Of a stretch of DNA of 54,400 bases, positions 9,443 through 21,454 are shown piece by piece; position 1 is the first letter of the stretch; the number at the start of each line of letters is the position of its first letter. This stretch comes from Ministeria vibrans ATCC 50519. Lineage: Eukaryota; Opisthokonta; Filasterea. The stretch covers positions 138,947-193,346 of the forward strand of contig CALSCP010002431.1 in NCBI GenBank assembly GCA_943704425.1. The letters run 5' to 3'. Position numbers and translations under genes: made by a program. The notes under the pieces are model-generated. The model did no database searches and was not told where the DNA came from. It saw nothing but the letters and a program-made list of their open reading frames with translations.

Positions 9443-12123
9443 ATGTTAGGGCGCGTGTGGAGCCAGCTGGTTTGCCGTGGGACGCGACTGGCGCGAGGCA
9501 TCGCAGCGGGCACAGTGGCGCAACGCAACGCAGTCCAAGTGACCGGCAGACGCGTCCCTCGGCCGCTGGCTGGTGCGCGACCGGGGCCATTGGCAGCGTC
9601 GCGCAGGCGTGCCGGGCATGGAGGGGCGCGAGGGGCCGGAGACGCGTCGGGGGCTGTGGGGGCGGCGGCGGCCATTCTCATCGCCTCAACCATCTTCGAC
9701 AGCCACAGCGAGCCCAGCGTGCTCGTCCGCCTGGCCTCTGGCGCCCTTGAGCGCGGCGAGTATGACGAGGTACGTGCGAAGGCCCGGTGCGCCGGGACGC
9801 ATGGCTCGCTGGTGAACTTGTTGTGTGTGTGTTTGGTTTCGTCCGGTCGGCACAGGCACACCGTCTTCTGCAGCAGGCCATTGCCAAGGGGAGTGCCGAC
9901 GCCCACTACCTGCTGGGAACCCTCTACTTCACGGGCACGGGCGTCCCCGAGAGCGCCGAGAAGGCCATTTATCACTTGTGGGTGGTTGTGCGAGCTTTTG
10001 TGCGTCGACGCTCAAAGCCTTTCCCCTTGTTGTATGCTGTAGAGAGAAGGCGGTCGCTGCAGGCCTGCCCGCCCATGCAATTCTGGCGCCAATGCTGATT
10101 CAGTCGGGCTCGTACCGTGGCGTGACGCGCGGCCTGGCCATGCTCGAGGAGGGTGCCGAGAAGGGCTCTGCGCGCTGTCTGCAAACCCTTGGCGAAATCC
10201 ATTTTTCCGGTCTGCATGCAGCTGGCCTCCTGTGGAATGTCACCATCCCTCCAGACATGTACGACCTTGGCGATTTTGTTGTTTTTTATTTATTTTTATT
10301 TTCTCTTATTGGTTGTCTCTAAGACGCTTTTTTCTCTGTTCGTCACTTTGCTATTTCTCTCTATCGCTTTCTGTCTTCTGATGGTGCTTTACTCTGCAGG
10401 GAGCGTTCGTGGGAGTATTTCGTGCGCTCGGCCGCGCTAGACAATCCTGAAGCGCTCCTGATGATGTCCATTGTGCGGTTCACAGAGTACCGTCAACAAT
10501 TGCGTGAGCAAAATGATGCGGATGCAAAGGCAGAAGAAGGAGGAGGTCAGAATCAGGGCAAGCTGGAGGAGGCGGTTCAACTGGTGCGTCAGGCAGTCGA
10601 ACAGGGGTCATCCAAGGCCATGGTAGCTATGGCGACGCTGTACACGACGGGCGAGTTCTTTCCGGTGGACGTTCCACGTGCCGTGTTGATGCTTGAAGGA
10701 GCTGTTGCTGAGAACGAACCAGATGCGCTGGCAATGTTGGGCAACTTGTACTACTTTGGGGCACCTGGAGTGCCGCCTAATTCGGAGCGGGCGTACGAGT
10801 TGCTCTCGCGTGCGCACGAAATGGGTGCGCTGGCGGACAACCCCGACGCACGTCTTGCCTACGCGCAGCTGCTTCGGCTTGGCTTTGGGCCGTCGGAAGA
10901 GCGCAGTGCGGAAGAGGATCATCGTCGGTCGTTGAGTGTACTCAAGGCGATGGTGGAGGAAGGAGTGTGGCTTGCACGCCCTTTCTTTGCACAGGCGGTG
11001 ATGGAGGGCCCGCGCGGTGGAGAGGGCGGAGACATAGCACTTGGGGTGGCGCTGCTCAAACAGTTTGCCTCCAAGGACTGCGCACCGTCGGCGGCGCTGC
11101 TTGCGTCACTGTCGCGTTCGGTGGGCGACATGGAGGAACATGCACGATGGCAGGCACGCGCAGTCGAGATGGGCTGTAGCGACACAATTGTGTCGCTGCT
11201 GTGTGAGCGGGCGGCGACCGCAACGGACGTGTCGACGCTGCGTGAGATACAGGAGACGCTGTATGAGCGAGGGCGTAGAGGGTGCACTGTAGCAACGCTG
11301 CAGCTTGCAGTGAGTTTGCTTGAGGGCATTCCGGGTGTGCAGGAGGCAAATCCGACATTAGGCAAGAGAGTGTTGGAGGAAGTGATCTTTTCAACGACAG
11401 CCAATGGGTCGATGCGTGCGGGACAAATCTACGAGCACGGGTACCACGGAGTTCATGTCGACGTACGACGCGCGGTGCAGGTGTACACGCGTGCGGCGCA
11501 CTTGGGAAATCGCAATGCAATGTACTCAATTGGGCGACTGTACCATGCAGGACTGGTCGACAGCAGCAAGGAGGGCAGGGGAGGCAGTGGTGGTGATGGT
11601 GCAGGGGCGACCGAACCGGACAACGATGCCATTGCGGCGCGCTGGTACCGACGGGCGGCGGATGGGCACTTCCCCCCCGCCATGGCCGCACTGGGCGTCT
11701 TTTATGTGCAAGGTCTGGGCGGACTGCCCAAGGACGAGACACTGGGGCGTCTCTATTTGGTGCGCGCAGCCAAAGGGGGCGTTGGCAAGGCAGCACATGT
11801 GAGCACGAAGAAGTGCTATGAATTCTATAAATATAACTTGTGTGTGTTGTGCGTAGAATTTGGCACTGATGGATGAGGCAGCGGGAGAGTATGAGAGTGC
11901 GTTTGGGTGGCATTCGCTTGCGGCCGAGCTGGGTGTCCCTGAGGCGCATGTGTCGCTGGGACTGATGCACGAGAACGGAGTGGGCACAGCTAAAAATGTG
12001 CGATTGGCGTACGAGGCGTATCTCAAGGCAATTGGGTCGGGGGCGCGGGAAGGGCGCGACTGTTTCACGCGACTACTGCGCGCACACCCGGAAATGATGG
12101 AGGAGAGCAAAAGAGCCACGTAG
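9443..12123 (+). CDS. Sel1-like (TPR-type) repeat protein, probably mitochondrial
   Basis: Five exons: 9443-9769, 9856-9977, 10043-10258, 10400-11798 and 11857-12123 (2331 nt, 776 aa). The first ATG after the upstream in-frame GTG is used. The N-terminal 80 residues are rich in Arg, Ala and Gly with almost no acidic residues, like a mitochondrial presequence. A hydrophobic segment GAAAAILIASTIF follows. The rest is a chain of Sel1 units of about 36 residues, seen in AHRLLQQAIAKGSADAHYLL, LGTLYFTGTGVP, AMATLYTTGEFFPVDVPRAV, AMYSIGRLYHAGLVD and LGLMHENGVGTAKNVRLAYE. Sel1 arrays are protein-binding scaffolds. An Hrd3/SEL1L-type ER role is less likely because no signal peptide is seen. The partner is unknown. 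Confidence 0.88.
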
Positions 12124-12239
12124 TATACACGCTAATTTTTTTTGTCATGTGTGTGTGTGTGTGTGAGTGACTGAGTGTGTGTGTGTGTCAGACTATGATG
12201 ACTATAGAGCTGGGCCAAGTAGGTTTTTTCTGCGTGTGT
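12124..12239. repeat. Short convergent spacer with (GT)n
   Basis: This is the 116-nt 3' flank between the Sel1 gene and DGAT1. GT dinucleotide runs lie at about 12148-12188. Confidence 0.75.
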
Positions 12240-13989
12240 TCATTGTTGCGTGAGATAGTCTCTTGTATAGAGGAGCAGTGCGAGCGGTTGGCCCATTACG
12301 AGTGAGAGCCACACGAGAATATTTCCGTATTGTGTACCCCTCAGCCGTTCGCTCACAATCGCAAGAGGAACCTAAAACAGTCGATGAAGTGAGTAGATGT
12401 GGCTATGTGGGGGTGTGTGTGGTTACTTGAGCAAGCATTGCAAAGAGGGAGTAAAGACGGAACATTCCCAGGGGGACACTGACGAGCACTTCGTGAAAGA
12501 CAGCACTGACAAGAAACACTGCAAGCCAGGCAAACAGACGCGATCGGCCTGAGAAGTAGAGGGGACGCACAAGCGGTAAAGAGAATAAGTGAAACAAGCT
12601 GAAGTTCGGAAAGCAGTAGTGCAGAGTGCGTACCATTGGTCACAATGGGCAGATACAAATGGCGCGTGGCAAACTTGTGGACGGGCAGATTCCACTTGCG
12701 CCAGAACTCAGTAATGGTCGTCGCATTAAACCAGTCTTCGTAGAAGTTACGGTCGGCAAAGCGCAATAGCTGGGGAGAGATAAGAAGAGGGAGTTATAAG
12801 GAGTGAGAGGGTCGTTGAGTGGTTGTACCTCCGAGGTGAGATTGAGAAACGAGTGGAAGAGCAGATAGAAGGCCAAGAGCCACAGAAGAATGTTGATGGC
12901 CGCAAGTTTGAGAAGACGCTGAACGGATGCAAAGACGTCGAGTTGCTCGATCGGCTTCATTGAGTTGAGGACGGTCGGAACAACATACTGTTCGGCGAGT
13001 GAGAGAAGGACGAGAGAGAAGAACGCACATTCGAGTGCGCGTCGGATCACAAAGCGCACACGAATGCGCTGTGTGCGTGGGTATTCGGCCTCGTAGCAGA
13101 GAGTGGGCGCAGCCAGATAGTATGCAATGTTGCCGAACGTGATGTTGTCGGGGTAGTGTCTACATGAAAGAATGAGAATGGCTTCACTCCTTGGTGGAAA
13201 AAGCAACTAACAGTGAGTCGGTGGAGCGCTCTTCGCCGCTTGCAATCCGAGTCTTTTCCGCTTCTCGGAGCCAGGAATTTGTCTGAAAGTACGACACAAG
13301 CTTGAGCCAGACCACCGAAGTGAGAAACATGGCGGGAAAGGCAGTCGCAGGCAACGGACGAAACACAAGCACAAGATAGGACGAAACGACCAGCTCAGCA
13401 GTGACATTGAGCCAATGGACGGCACTGCCCATTCTGGTGGAGAGAAGCCCAAGCGAGATGGCTCGTTCGGTCACGACGGCGATAATCACGTAGACAATGA
13501 GCGCTAAGCAGAGTGCAAGGTCAAGGCGGGAAGACAGAGGAGAGTGAGTGTGTTTCAACGACACACAACGCACAACATAAGCGACAACGACGTACAGAGA
13601 AAGACGGTGAGGGCGGGCCATCCGCGGCTGCTGACCAGCACATCAATCCAATTGAGGGGGCTCACACGCACGCCGTATCTGGATGCGCAGGGCGAGAGAG
13701 CGATGAGACACACAAATCTCGTCATTTCCCTTTCTTGTTTTTGACCCTACTTGTTGAAGTTCTCAAAGGCCATGCGGAAATTGGTAAGAACCAGCAAGAT
13801 GAGACACAGGTTGAAGAGGCCGCGGTAGTTTGAGAAGTCGGAGGCGCTGCTGAGCAGCGACGGCTGAGCTTTGTGCCAGGTCCGTTTGAGGTGGTCGTAG
13901 CGAGGGCGCGGCGCCTGCGGAGCCTCCGACGCCACCGTGGCTGCGTCGATCTTTTCCGTTAGGTTCCGTGCACGCAGGCCGGTGGACAT
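12240..13989 (-). CDS. DGAT1: Diacylglycerol O-acyltransferase 1 (MBOAT family)
   Basis: Seven exons: 13989-13751, 13678-13596, 13503-13212, 13159-12829, 12769-12634, 12548-12427 and 12371-12240 (1335 nt, 444 aa; animal DGAT1 is about 490). It makes triacylglycerol from diacylglycerol and acyl-CoA in the ER membrane. Landmarks are ENFNKYGVRVSPLNW, HYPDNITFGNIAYYLAAPTL followed by CYEAEYPR, FYEDWFN (family FYxDWWN, residues 324-330), FWRKWNLPVHKFATRHLY, and the putative catalytic His379 in SAVFHEVLVS. Many hydrophobic segments fit an eight- or nine-pass protein. The C-terminus GNILVWLSLVMGQPLALLLY matches DGAT1. I chose the ATG at 13989 because the upstream in-frame codon is TTG. Confidence 0.96.
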
Positions 13990-15464
13990 TGCCGGTTGGA
14001 GTTGTGCAGTATGCAAAAAAAAATGTGAAATTGAAAAAAGGAGTTTTGAACTTTATCGCTTATTCACTCATTGAATGCAACTGAATCATTCACCAGGTGT
14101 CGACAAGTGTGTTTATTCACTGTATTCGTACGAACAACGACGACAGCGTCACAGCGGCGTAAGTATCCTGTACACCTTACACACGTTTGAGGAAGTAGAA
14201 GAGAGCTGTTGCAATATCGAATCTACTCTCTATATGAACTATCTTACACACATTCACATTATAACACGGGCGACACATGTGAGTATCCTCTCTCCAAACA
14301 CTCTTAACTCTACTTCCAAGGGGCATGCTCCGACACACACACCGTTTTCGATGACCAGGAGAGTAACAGCGACGCCGTTTCCCGTCTACAAGATATCTTC
14401 CAAGATATCCGTGTGATGACTGTATCATTAATAAATGGGTTGTATTCTTCTTCTTCTTCTATAAGGGTGTCGTGCGCGAGCACTGGTTCATCACGCGTCG
14501 ACTGCTGAAAAGCGTTCCTGGGGATGAAGAATCTCATGCAATGCTCGACCACAAGATGACGAAGCATTGATTGTAACCAACGACGAGCTTCGAAAGGAAA
14601 TCGCCGGGTTGGAAAAGGAGGTGAAAGCGCGCTCGACCGGTGTATTCTTCAATTACAGGCTACATGGAGGACTCGCCGTCGTTCAAGGGGAGGGCAAAAT
14701 TCTTATTTCTTAAGGGTGAGGTGAGGTGGAAGCCTCACAGCCCCGTCTTTTTCACCACAACGTGCATACCAGCACTGCCGTCCGCGACATACTCATCACC
14801 TCTCTTCTTCACGGGTCCCCTTCTCGTGAAACCACCTCAGAATTTTTCTCACGTTTTCGCCAAACACCACCCATTAGCTCACCTCTCATCACCGCGACAG
14901 GCCCTAACAAAAAAAAAAAAATCACCGCGACAGGTGACACACTCCGTCCAACAACGAACGTGCTCGGTTTGGCAACCCTGTGCCGTTGTTTGTCTTTTGA
15001 AAAACGAGAGTACCCCTCTACCTCTTCAAACCGCACGCCGCCAGGAGTTCTTTTAGGGCCACCTACGAACACCCCCCATTCGCCGAACACCTCGTAGCTC
15101 AAATGAATAAAAAGAACTCAAGAACTGATAAAAAGAACAGGCCAGGACTTTCACTCTCAACGTGACGAAAGACTGAGCGACCCAAAGAAATCAAGTAAGA
15201 ATACTCAATTACTGTTAAATTTCGCAATACATGACGTATGAATACTGTATTTATTATTATTATTTCGCACGACGTAACACATTGGCGTTTACAAACACCG
15301 AAACCCACTTCATCGGGCGAAAATTTGTACAGAAATTTACGTAAAAACACAGCTTATTTCCTGATTATTATAATTAACGTTTCTCGCAAATTTGTTTGTC
15401 ATTTTTATTCTTCACTCATCAATTTTTCTTTCAATGAAAATAAAAATTGATAATGACGTTTATT

Positions 15465-15465
<1 letters not shown>
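13990..15465. other. Long intergenic stretch, no confident gene
   Basis: About 1.5 kb between the DGAT1 start and the 3' end of the GPCR gene. It is AT-rich at both ends. The middle (14460-14700) holds a possible coding relic, listed separately. A 14-nt sequence ATCACCGCGACAGG occurs twice around a poly-A run near 14890-14936. Frames of 100-138 codons at 14640-15100 lack conserved features and I do not call them. Confidence 0.5.
14463..14700 (+). pseudogene. Possible degenerate coding fragment
   Basis: One frame reads KGVVREHWFITRRLLKS and on to ML, then stops. After a one-base shift, a second frame reads DDEALIVTNDELRKEIAGLE and continues EKEVKARSTG with heptad-like spacing. GC content is well above the flanks, which suggests former coding sequence. 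A 19-nt stretch GTGTATTCTTCAATTACAG looks like a tiny intron and would join the second frame to GYMEDSPSFKGRAKF. No family was recognised. Chance open frames are a real alternative. Confidence 0.25.
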
Positions 15466-15520
<55 letters not shown>

Positions 15521-15521
15521 T
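15466..15521. repeat. (AAT)n microsatellite
   Basis: About 18 AAT units just beyond the stop codon of the GPCR gene. Confidence 0.95.
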
Positions 15522-15539
15522 ACAACAACAATATCAACT

Positions 15540-18500
15540 TTACAATCGCATACTCACTTGACTAAAGCCAGACGCAAACCGCCCGCTACTCTTGGACTCA
15601 ATCACGTCAAAATCATCACACACTTCGTCATCCTCTTCCTCTTGATCTTGTTCGTCGTTGTCCCGACCCACGCGCTCCGATGTCTGCTCCTCCAGATCAT
15701 CGTTTGCATCTTCATCCCGCTCATGTCGATCCTCCTCCTCCTCCTCATCGGCTCCATCAGACGTCCCGCCACTCATCACCACTGTTGCCGACGGTTGGTA
15801 ATCCACTAGTGACTCGGTCTGACTGAGCGTCGCCACACTCGACGCGTGTAGCACCAGGTTCACATTGAGCGTGGTGTGCGACGACGATGCCAGTGTGATG
15901 GTGGTCGTTGCCGAGACAGTGTCCATGCGTGACGTGGACTGTTCGTGCATATTCTCCAAGTCAGTGGCAATCGACACGGGCGTGCCATGCCGCTGAAACA
16001 GCGCTGTCGTGGAACTGCTGCTCTTCCTGATGGGTGTCTTGGAGGCCGGAGTGCGCTGCGTGAGACCCAATCCCAACGCGGAGCCTGTACGTGTGCGACC
16101 AAAGGCACGCGTGCCCACCCGAGAGGGTGTGCGCGACAAGCCGTTGCGACGCACGCGCTTCTTCCACTCCTTGAGACCCTGGCCGCGCACAACGACAAGC
16201 AAGGTCAGAATGAGACCCTGCGCTGTGTTGCACACGGTAAACAGATACCAGAAGACGAGGGAGCCCGTGAGGCCCAGGTAGGCAAAGAGCCAGGTGAGCC
16301 CAAGACTCATGACCATCGAGAGGTACATGAGAAACTCACCCCAGCTACCCGCCTGGTCGGCGATGCCATCCTGGGCACGACGGCCCTTGGCACGACGAAG
16401 CTCAATGATACTCGACACAAAAAAGCCAAGGTTGACGAGCAGCAGCACAGCCATGGGCGCCAGGAAAGCCCCGTAAAGACCGTTGCGCTCGGCCAGCCAA
16501 CACGACGTCGACGATCCGCGGAAGCCCACCCCCTGGTGTGTTCCATAGTCAACACCAACGGCAATAGCCGTCAGCAGCACAGGGGACAGCCAGCTCACCA
16601 GCGCATACGTCTTGAGCGACGTGGGCGTGCCAAAGACGGTGATGAGCGAGAAGCGCAGGTTATGGCCAATGCAAGCGGACCAAAAGAAGGACCCAAAGAT
16701 AAAGTAGTAGAGCAGAATAGCGACAGCGCGGCAGCCGGCCGTGTTACTGGTGCGCTCGATGCCCACAAGGAAGACAAGGTTGAGTGCAAAGATGGCAATG
16801 CTCAGGTTGAGCAGCATAATCATAGGACGGGTGCGCAGTGCCACAAGTGCATAGAAGGACACCCAGAAGACCACAATAAACACCATACTCAGCACACAGC
16901 CAAGGTAAGTGAGAACCTCTTGTGCAACAGCGTGGGAGTCCGACAGCGTCGACGTGTCCAAGCCGCCCAGCACCGCAAACGACGTCAAGTGATTACACGC
17001 ACACGTTGTTGTGACGGCCGTCTGCGATACAAGCCGACAGCCAGTGGTGCTCCACTGCTCGCTTGACGTGTCCCAAAACACACACGACCGATTGGCACTA
17101 AGCACGCGGCTCGTATGCGGCACTACCATGACAAACTCATCGGGAACACTCGCGAGTGACTCGCCCAAGTCAAAGGTGAGCACTGCACTGTTGCGCAGTC
17201 CACTGTCGGCACCGTCCGCCTGCTGGAACGGATTCGCCTTGTAGGTGTAGTAGCGACTGGTGGTGCACGAGAGGGGCGAGAGGAGGGCAAATGCACTGTC
17301 AGGCGCGTCAAAGAGTGCGGCCGAGACTGTTGTAGTGAGTGTCGACGACGCATAGGCTCGCGGCAGCGACGTCGTGTCGGTCGCGCGCGCAAAGTCCATG
17401 TTGAGCGCCGACAAGGCAATGCCGCGCGTCGTGTCGCATGGCATGAACAACACAATCATGTCGCCAAAGGACTCAATCAGATCAACGATGCGGCTGCCAA
17501 AGCCAACGGCTTGCAGCGCAGCAATGCTCGAGGAGGACACAAGGCCATTAAGCGCGGCAAACACATTGGTAGACACGGTGGTGTTTTCGCTGGATTGCAC
17601 AAGAAGAAAGTCAAGGATGGACGTGAACGACTCAACCACAATGGTCGCGGCCGCTGTGCGGTTCTCGACCTCGAGCCAGTCGGCATTCGCAACGACCGTC
17701 ACCAGATTGACCGCGTTGCTCAGGGCTGTCGCGTCGTTTGTTGTGGGTGTTGTGCTCAAGGTAATGAGCGCACACGCAAAGGTATCGGCTTGAACACTGA
17801 GTGCACCCACGGTGATGCTAACCACGTCTACATAGGCAGTGGTACACAGTAGATTGTTGTTTTGCAGCGTGACATCGCGACCTACAAGTGCGAGAGCCGT
17901 GAACGCTGCAAGACTCAACAGTTGAGCATTGTTTTGCAGCTGCACATCGAGCGTGACGGACGTGAGCACGGCCGACGCTGGCGCATTGCCAATCTCAACG
18001 AGTGCGGCACAGTTGTCCACCACGAGGCTGCCCACCAGCTGGGTCACCGACGACAGCGGCAGTTGTACAAGTGTAGGACAGGCACGCACGCTAATGTTCC
18101 CCGCGTACACAGCAGAAAGGGTCGACAGAAAGGACAGGGTGAGCGGCGCGTCGGTGACGTGCGCCGACGTACCACACGCGTCAATGACAAGGTTGGCATG
18201 GGCCAGAGGCGCCGTAAAACCCGACACGAGGGTCAAATTGGCATTGGCCACGAGATCAAAGGAATCGTGGACGGTCGTGAGCGCTATAAAGCCCGTGACG
18301 GTGGTCAGTGCATCGTTGCCGCTGATGTTAAGACGCTTCAGCTCGTCTACGCCAGTAAGGTCACAGTCGATTGCGAGCAAGGCCGGATTGTCAACAATGT
18401 CAATGGTAAGCTGGGGTGAGCCCACGAGCGAGTCGCTGAGGGCACACGAGACGGCACGCCGACGCGAGGTGGTCACGTCAAGCGACGAGAGTGCCACATT

Positions 18501-20771
18501 GCCCGCAATGCGTACGGACGTCAGCGCACCCAGAGGCAGCGCGTGTACGCCATAGAGGTCCACGAGCACATCATTGTTGGTGACTTCAAGAGCACCGATA
18601 CCCGTGAAGCGTTCGAGACCCGAGGTGGACGCCAGCGAGTCGAGGTTGTCGATAGTGAGTGTGCCACCGTTGAGATTCTGAGGCACGCCAATGTCCACAA
18701 GCGATTCCACCGAAGGAAGGTTGCGCAGCGTCACCGAGAGCGCGCCGCCGTCAAGGCGACCCACCAGGCTAGAGAGCTGCGTCAGATTTGTAAGCGACGG
18801 ACAGTCGGCAATCTCAATGTTGCCACCGACGTAGCGCAGGCCGGCCAGACCCCTAAGACTCCGCATGGCTCCGTTACCCGAAATGCGAATGCTGCCCGAG
18901 ACATTCTGAATAGCGCTAAGACCCACCAGGTTGGCCAGTTGCGCATTGTCGGTGATGATGAGGTCGCCGTTGACTCGATCAATGGCGCTATTAAGGCCCG
19001 CCGTGCTGAGTAAGGTGGTAGTGCCGTCGATTTTAAAGTCACCGGGAAACGACTGGAGCATGGCAAGCGACGAGAGGTCCGATTCGGTGGTGGTGCTTGG
19101 CACAACAACAGAACCTGCAACAGTGGTGCAGAAGGAGACGTCACTCAAGGCGGACTGGGTGCAGTCCGAGGCGCACAGGGGACCCGAAGTAGTCGCGGTG
19201 CAGGTACAATTGTGGCCATTGACCAAATTGGTACAGGTGCCGCCATTTTGGCACGGTGACGAAGCGCACTCGTCCACATCAACGTCACACAAGACACCGG
19301 TAAAGCCCGGAGGACACACACAAAGGTAGCCATCTATCAGGTCGACGCAGTGTGTCGAAGGGGCGGTACATGGGCTCGACTCACACTCGTCTAAGTTTTG
19401 ATCGCAGTCGGTGCCATTGTAGCCGGCGGCACAGTCACACACGTCCGTGTAGCGACTGGCGACTGTGCCACAAGGACACTCGCAAGTGTACGAGTTGATA
19501 CCGTCGATACACTCGCCACCGTTGAAACACGGCGACGACATACACTCGTCCACGTTGGTCTCGCAAAAGGATCCGGTGAATCCTGGGGGGCAAGAACAGT
19601 ATGAATTCACTGTCTGCCCAGCGTTGAGTTGCTCGGGGGACGCCAAGACGGGACCTGTCCAAGTAAACTCACTGAAATACGAACCGGTCCCAGTCAACTG
19701 AAGCGATTTGGTAGGGGAGCCCTCACCCTCTTCGACAGGCATAGGCGTACTGTCGTACGTGACACCGTTGAGCACCACCGACACATTTCCTTCGTAGGAA
19801 ATGAAGCAAGGCACCAACAGCTGCTCGTTGTCCACAAGAATGTATCCGTCGCGAGGCCCATTGCCGTTGCTGCCATCATTAAACGAGCGTGCACCAAATA
19901 TTGACCCTGGATCCGCATCAATCAGCTCACCATCCGTGTTAAACACTTGTCCCAAGCTTCCAAAATACTGGAATCGAAAAAGAAAGAAATTATTATTATT
20001 ATTATTATCATTATTATTATTACCACTTTATTTTATTTATACCTTTCCGGTGACAGGATCACTGACAGGCAAGACGGGAGAATTGACGGCTATAATTTGG
20101 TAGTGAGAAAGGTCAAAGCCGACGGGACCGGCAATTTCAAATTTCTCATTGCTGTCAGACCCGGCATCGGAGTAGTGAATCTCGTTGAACCAGATGGGCA
20201 AAGTGCCGGCAGGAGCGGTGGTGGTACCACTGTTGTGGCACACAATGGTCTCACAGCGGGACCCACCATAGCCCACGAGACACAGACATGAGAATGTGTT
20301 TAGGCCGTCGACGCAGGTTCCACCGTGATAGCAGGGTGAGGACACACAGTCGTCGACGTCGAGCTGACAGAGCGACCCGCTGAGGCCGGTGGGACACGAA
20401 CAGAAAGGAAGCAACGTGAGACCGGGAGTGGGCATATCGCGTGAGTGTGCACTGGGTCCAAACCAGGTAAAGTCCAACTGTGTACGACCCGTCCCGTTAA
20501 TCTGCAAAGTGGATGTGTCCGGTTCGTTGTCGCCAGCAAACACTCCAATATCAGTGCTGTCGTAGACAACACCATTGAATACGGCGGACAGCTTACCCTC
20601 ATACGATATGATGAGGGGCTCAAGAAGCTGCTCGTTGTCCCACACAGCGAGTCCGTCTCGCGGCCCATTCTCAATCGAGCCCATTACAAAAGTCCGCCCG
20701 GCTACATCGGTTCCACCACCAATGTCAATGGTACCCGTCAAGGGCAGCACTTCGCCAAACGTCGTCAAGTA
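15540..20771 (-). CDS. Adhesion-type GPCR with LTD-like, EGF and receptor-L-like ectodomain (5' end unresolved)
   Basis: Two exons are certain: 20771-20043 and 19967-15540 (1718 codons). The acceptor at 20771 shows that at least one more 5' exon exists. The ectodomain has two copies of a module (NGPRDG, DNEQLL, ISYEG, then a Thr/Gly-rich FTW end) that resembles bacterial-type lamin tail domains. The second copy is preceded by the typical opening [12 protein letters not shown] and [18 protein letters not shown]-like repeats follow the modules, several with the DVDEC calcium-binding form. Next come about 600 residues of repeats like receptor L-domains ([20 protein letters not shown]). A GAIN/GPS region ends in CACNHLTSF (16979-16990), which keeps the HL/T autoproteolysis site. 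Seven membrane segments follow at about 16190-16930, then a Ser/Thr tail and an acidic C-terminus. It should be a cell-surface receptor; the ligand is unknown. Stop 15540 lies just after a strong GTGAGT donor, so the 3' end is uncertain too. Confidence 0.9.
19989..20023. repeat. (ATT)n microsatellite in a GPCR intron
   Basis: A short ATT array within the 75-nt intron 19968-20042. Confidence 0.9.
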
Positions 20772-20793
20772 CTAACATACAATTCGGAGTAAG

Positions 20794-20812
20794 AAAAAAA
20801 AAAAAAAAAAAA
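20794..20812. repeat. Poly-A (minus-strand poly-T) run
   Basis: A 19-nt homopolymer immediately upstream, on the minus strand, of the GPCR acceptor at 20771. It is a plausible polypyrimidine tract. Confidence 0.85.
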
Positions 20813-21117
20813 GTTAACGAAAATGGCTTCTCGTTGCATTGGCGACATAGCAATCATTGGGGATAGAGCCAAAGTCGGATGCAGACATGCGTCCTGGACA
20901 GCGAAAGAGAGAAAATGGCGGTGGGAGTGGGAGAGAGACGACAGGTTGACGACGACGAGTCGTTTCGTGACGGAGGGCGCCAAGGGGGCGTTGCAGGGGC
21001 CTGCGGGTGTCCCGCCCCAGTGCACATGTGTGCAGGCATGCGGCGCACGGCAACGCAGCGTGTCTTTGCACGGCGTTCCACACTGCACGCTCTCTCACAA
21101 AAATGGCCCATTCACAG

Positions 21118-21140
21118 AAAAAAAAAAAAAAAAAAAAAAA
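21118..21140. repeat. Poly-A run
   Basis: A 23-nt homopolymer. It could be another minus-strand polypyrimidine tract, or the tail of an inserted retro-sequence. Confidence 0.85.
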
Positions 21141-21413
21141 GAAAAGGGAAATCAAAAACGGTTCGGCAGACGCAGAATAGAGCAGCTGCGCGCAGAAGAC
21201 AACCCGTCGATGCAAGGCAAGTCGCGGAGAGAGCGAAACGGGTGCGTGCCAGTACGGGAATGTCGGGCAAGAGAGCAGAAAAGGGACTCGTGAGGGTCTC
21301 CTTTCGGCATGAGCACACACCCCCACGCTCGTCTGCGAAAAGGGCAGGGCCGCAGAGTACTCCGCCCATTGCACACACAGCTCGAGGCTGGTTGCCGACG
21401 CGCGACGTTTGCT

Positions 21414-21414
<1 letters not shown>

Positions 21415-21451
<37 letters not shown>
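21415..21451. repeat. Poly-T run
   Basis: A 37-nt homopolymer in the unresolved region upstream of HBS1. It is a likely sequencing-length hazard. Confidence 0.85.

Positions 21452-21454
<3 letters not shown>

Noticed and set aside
11056-11970. 304-codon minus-strand frame over the Sel1 gene
   Set aside because: It is a shadow of the Sel1 repeats, His/Pro/Cys-rich with no conserved pattern.
14640-15100. Frames of 97-138 codons in the DGAT1-GPCR spacer
   Set aside because: No conserved composition, broken by poly-A, and overlapping open frames on both strands.
15945-17066. 373-codon plus-strand frame inside the GPCR gene
   Set aside because: It lies opposite the 7TM and GPS coding sequence. 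Its composition is unlike a protein and it has no motif.
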